Shown here one piece after another: positions 61,010 through 64,000 of a stretch of 64,000 bases of DNA. Position numbers and translations under genes: made by a program. Positions within the stretch are counted from its first letter, which is position 1. Every line of letters begins with the position of its first letter. The notes below the pieces were generated by a model. It had not been told where the DNA came from. It did not search any database and saw only the letters and a list, made by a program, of their open reading frames with translations. The DNA is from Hyperoodon ampullatus (Eukaryota; Chordata; Mammalia; Artiodactyla; Ziphiidae). Location: NCBI GenBank assembly GCA_949752795.1, contig CATKHW010000424.1:558001-622000 (forward strand), written 5' to 3'.

Positions 61010-64000
61010 AGATAACAAGAGCATGTTGCAATGTGATCCCAAGGGTCATGGAGGACTGTGATGACAAGGTCATGGAGTATTTTGCTGACAAAGAAATGGA
61101 GCATTGTGATGACAAGGGTCACGGAGCACTGTGATGACAAGCGTCACGGAGCATTGTGATTACAGGGGTCATGGAGCATTGGGATGACAAGGGCATGGAT
61201 CATTGTGATGACAAGGGTTATGGAGCATTTTGATGACAAGAGTCCCGGATCATTGTATTGTCAGGGGTCATGGAGGGTTGTGATGACAGTGGTCATGGAG
61301 CATTGTGAAGACAAGGGTCATGTAGAAGTGAGATGAGTAGGTCATGGAGCTTTGGGCTGAAAATGTTCATGGAGTATTGTGATGACATGGGTCATGGAGC
61401 ATTGTAATGAGAAGACCATGGAGCCTTGTGATGACAAGTCTCATGGAGCATTCTGATGAAAATGGGCATGGAGAATTGTGATTACATGGGTCTTGGAGCA
61501 TTGTGATGACAAGGGCATGGAGCATTTGGATGAGAAGACCATGGAGTGTTCTGATGACATGTGTCATGGAGCTTTGTGATGACAAGGGCATGGAGCATTG
61601 TGATTACAGGGGTCATGGAGCATTGTGATGAAAAGGGCATGGATCATTGTGAATGGAAAAGGCATGGAGCCTTGTAATGACAGGGTTCAAGGAGCATACT
61701 GATGACAAGTGTCAGGGAGCATTGTGATGACAAGTGTATTGTGCATTGTGATGACAAAGGTCATGGAGCTTTGTGATGAGAATACCATGGATAATGGTGA
61801 TGAGGAGCGTCATGGGGCGTTGTGATGACAAGTGTTATGGAACATTGTGATCACAAGGGTTTGGAACATTGTGATGACAGAGGTCATGGAGCATTTTGAT
61901 TTCATTGTGATGACAATAGCATGAAGCATTATGATGATGGGCATGGTGCATTGTGATGTAAGGGTACATGGAGCATTGAGATGAAAAGGGGCATGGAGCA
62001 TTGTGATTAAAGTTGTCTTGGAGCACTGTGATGACAAGGGCATGGAGCATTGTGATGAGAAGGCAATGGAGCATTCTGATGACATGCGTCATGGAGCATT
62101 GTGATGACAGTGGCATTCAAAATTGGTCTAACAAGTTTCATGGATTATTGTGATGACGGTGGACATGGTGCATTTTGATGACAAGGGCATGGAGCATTGT
62201 GATTTCAAGGTCATGGAATATTGTGAAAACAGGTGACAGGGAGTGTTGTGATGACATATGTCTTGGTCCATTGAGATGATAATGTCATGGAGCATTGTGA
62301 TACCAAGTGTCATGGAGGATTGTGATGACAAAGTAATGGAGCATTTTGATGAAAAGGGCTTGGAGCATCGTGATGACAAGGGTCATGGAGCACTGTGATG
62401 ACAAGATCTTGGAGCATTGTGAGGAGAAGGGACATTGAGAATTTTGATGAGAAGGTCGTGAAGCATTGTGATGAAAAGTGCACCGAGCTTGCTATGACAG
62501 GGGTCATGGAGCATTGCGATGACAAGTGCATGGAGAATTGTATTGACAAGAGCATGTAACATTGTGATGAGAAGTGTCATGGAGCATTTTGATGATAAGG
62601 ACATGTAGAAATGTAATGACCAGTGCATGGAGCATTGTGATGGAAAGACCGTGGAGCACTGTGATGAGAAGACCATGGATAATTGTGATGATGAGCGTCA
62701 TGGAGCACTGTAATGACAAGGGGCATAGAGCATTGTGATGACAGGTGTCATGGATCATTGTGATGACAAGTGTCATGGACCATTCTGATGACAAGCTTGT
62801 GGAGTAATGTGATGACAATGGCATGGAGCATTGTGAGGAAAAGGGCATGGAGCATTGTGATGAAAAATGCTTGGAGCCTTTTCATGACAGGGTTCAAGGA
62901 GCATTCTGACAACAAGTGTCAGGGAACATTGTGATGACAAGTGTATTGAGCATTGTGATGACAAAGGTCATGGAGCATTGTGATGACAGGCATCATGGAG
63001 CGTTGTGATGACAAATGTTATGGAACATTGTGATCACAAGGGTTTTGAGCATTGTTATGACAGAAGTCATGGATCATTTTCATTTCAAGGTGCATGGAGC
63101 ATTGTGATGACAAGGGCATGGAGCTTGCTGTGATAGGAGTCATAGAGCATTGCGATGACAAGTGCATGGAGAATTGTGATGACAAGAGCATGTAACATTG
63201 TGATGAGAAGTGTCATGGAGCATTTTGATGATAAGGACATGTAGAATTTTGATGACCAGTGCATGGAGCATTGTGATGGAAAGACCGTGGAGCACTGTGA
63301 TGAGAAGACCATGGATAATTGTGATGATGAGCGTCATGGAGCACTGTAATGACAAGGGGCATAGAGCATTGTGATGACAGGTGTCTTGGATCATTGTGAT
63401 GACAGGTGTCTTGGTTCATTCTGATGACAAGTGTAATGGACCATTCTGATGACAAGCTTGTGGAGTAATGTGATGACAATGGCATGGAGCATTGTGAGGA
63501 AAAGGGCATGGAGCATTGTGATGAAAAATGTTTGGATCCTTTTCATGACAGGGTTCAAGGAGCATTCTGACGACAAGTGTCAGGGAGCATTATGATGACA
63601 AGTGTATTGAGCATTGTGATGACAAAGGTCATGGAGCATTGTGATGACAGGCATCATGGAGCGTTGTGATGACAAATGTTATGGAACATTGTGATCACAA
63701 GGGTTTTGAGCATCGTGATGACAGAAGTCATGTATCATTTTCATTTCAATTTGCATGGAGCATTGTGATGACAAGAGCATGAAGCATTGTGAACCCAAGA
63801 TTCATGGAGGGTTTTGATGACAATGGGAATGGAGTATTGTGATGACAAGCACATGGAGCATTGTGATGACAAGGTCATGTAGCATTTTGCTGACAAATGC
63901 ATGGAGCATTTTGTTGACAAGGGTCATGGAACACTGTGATGACAAGCGTCATGGAGCATTGTGATTACAGCCGTCACGGAGCATTGGGATGGCAAGGGCA
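61010..64000. repeat. Minisatellite array MS3, at least 3.0 kb, runs off the window
   Basis: Same unit and same opening block as MS1 and MS2. Colinear with MS2 for roughly the first 1.1 kb: AGTCCCGGATCA near 61231, TTATGATGATGGG near 61920. It then differs in block order. A variant of the opening block returns near 63780 (GAAGCATTGTGAACCCAAG), so the array appears to restart there, as MS1 does twice. Confidence 0.97.
62575..63560. repeat. Young local duplication in MS3 (step about 636-661 bp)
   Basis: The segment at about 62575-62930 recurs at about 63205-63590. Shared rare variants include GATGATAAGGACATGTAGAA, CATGGATAATTGTGATGATG and GGAGTAATGTGATG. The offset is 636 at the left and about 661 further right, because one extra 25-bp unit was gained near 63400. 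Confidence 0.85.

Overview
This window is vertebrate nuclear repeat DNA, most likely from a whale or dolphin. The best lineage evidence is a fresh tRNA-derived SINE of the cetartiodactyl CHR type at 49296-49533, with a 48-nt A tail and an 18-bp target-site duplication. L1 3' ends of the kind seen in cetartiodactyls and a class I (gammaretrovirus-like) endogenous retrovirus relic agree with this. I find no intact host protein-coding gene, rRNA, tRNA gene, CRISPR array or prokaryotic signal. Almost every open reading frame is a by-product of tandem repeats or lies in a dead retroelement.

About 48% of the window is one minisatellite family with a 24/25-bp unit, in three arrays: MS1 (802-22500), MS2 (43223-49027) and MS3 (61010 to the right edge). 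About 41% is a macrosatellite with a monomer of about 1.73-1.75 kb (copies M0-M18: 1-801, 22501-31602, 38980-43222, 49028-61009). The two families form one composite. Each minisatellite array sits at the same place inside a macrosatellite monomer and takes the place of about 0.4 kb of it. Its left junction is the same in all three cases, and its right junction is the same in both cases that can be seen. The composite is itself repeated: the stretch from about 57.8 kb to at least 62.1 kb is a second copy of about 40.0-44.3 kb, about 17.8 kb away.

The macrosatellite monomer looks largely derived, on the + strand, from the ORF2 end and 3' UTR of an old L1, plus several hundred bases I do not recognise. 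Every monomer that covers the site carries an inverted repeat of about 72 bp. The consensus I read from the copies is a perfect palindrome. Several copies have matched changes in both arms.

A non-satellite island at 31603-38979 interrupts the arrays. It holds two head-to-tail L1 3' ends that start at almost the same L1 position, an AT-rich tailed segment, about 1.2 kb of unrecognised GC-richer DNA, a three-copy tandem repeat of about 65 bp, a shattered class I ERV (pol RT with a YADD box, an env TM remnant and a 3' LTR-like segment), and a third L1 3'-UTR fragment.

Copy boundaries were fixed by eye on a repeated landmark (CATAAGATATCAC). Family names for the ERV, SINE and L1 pieces come from motif recognition, not from database searches.
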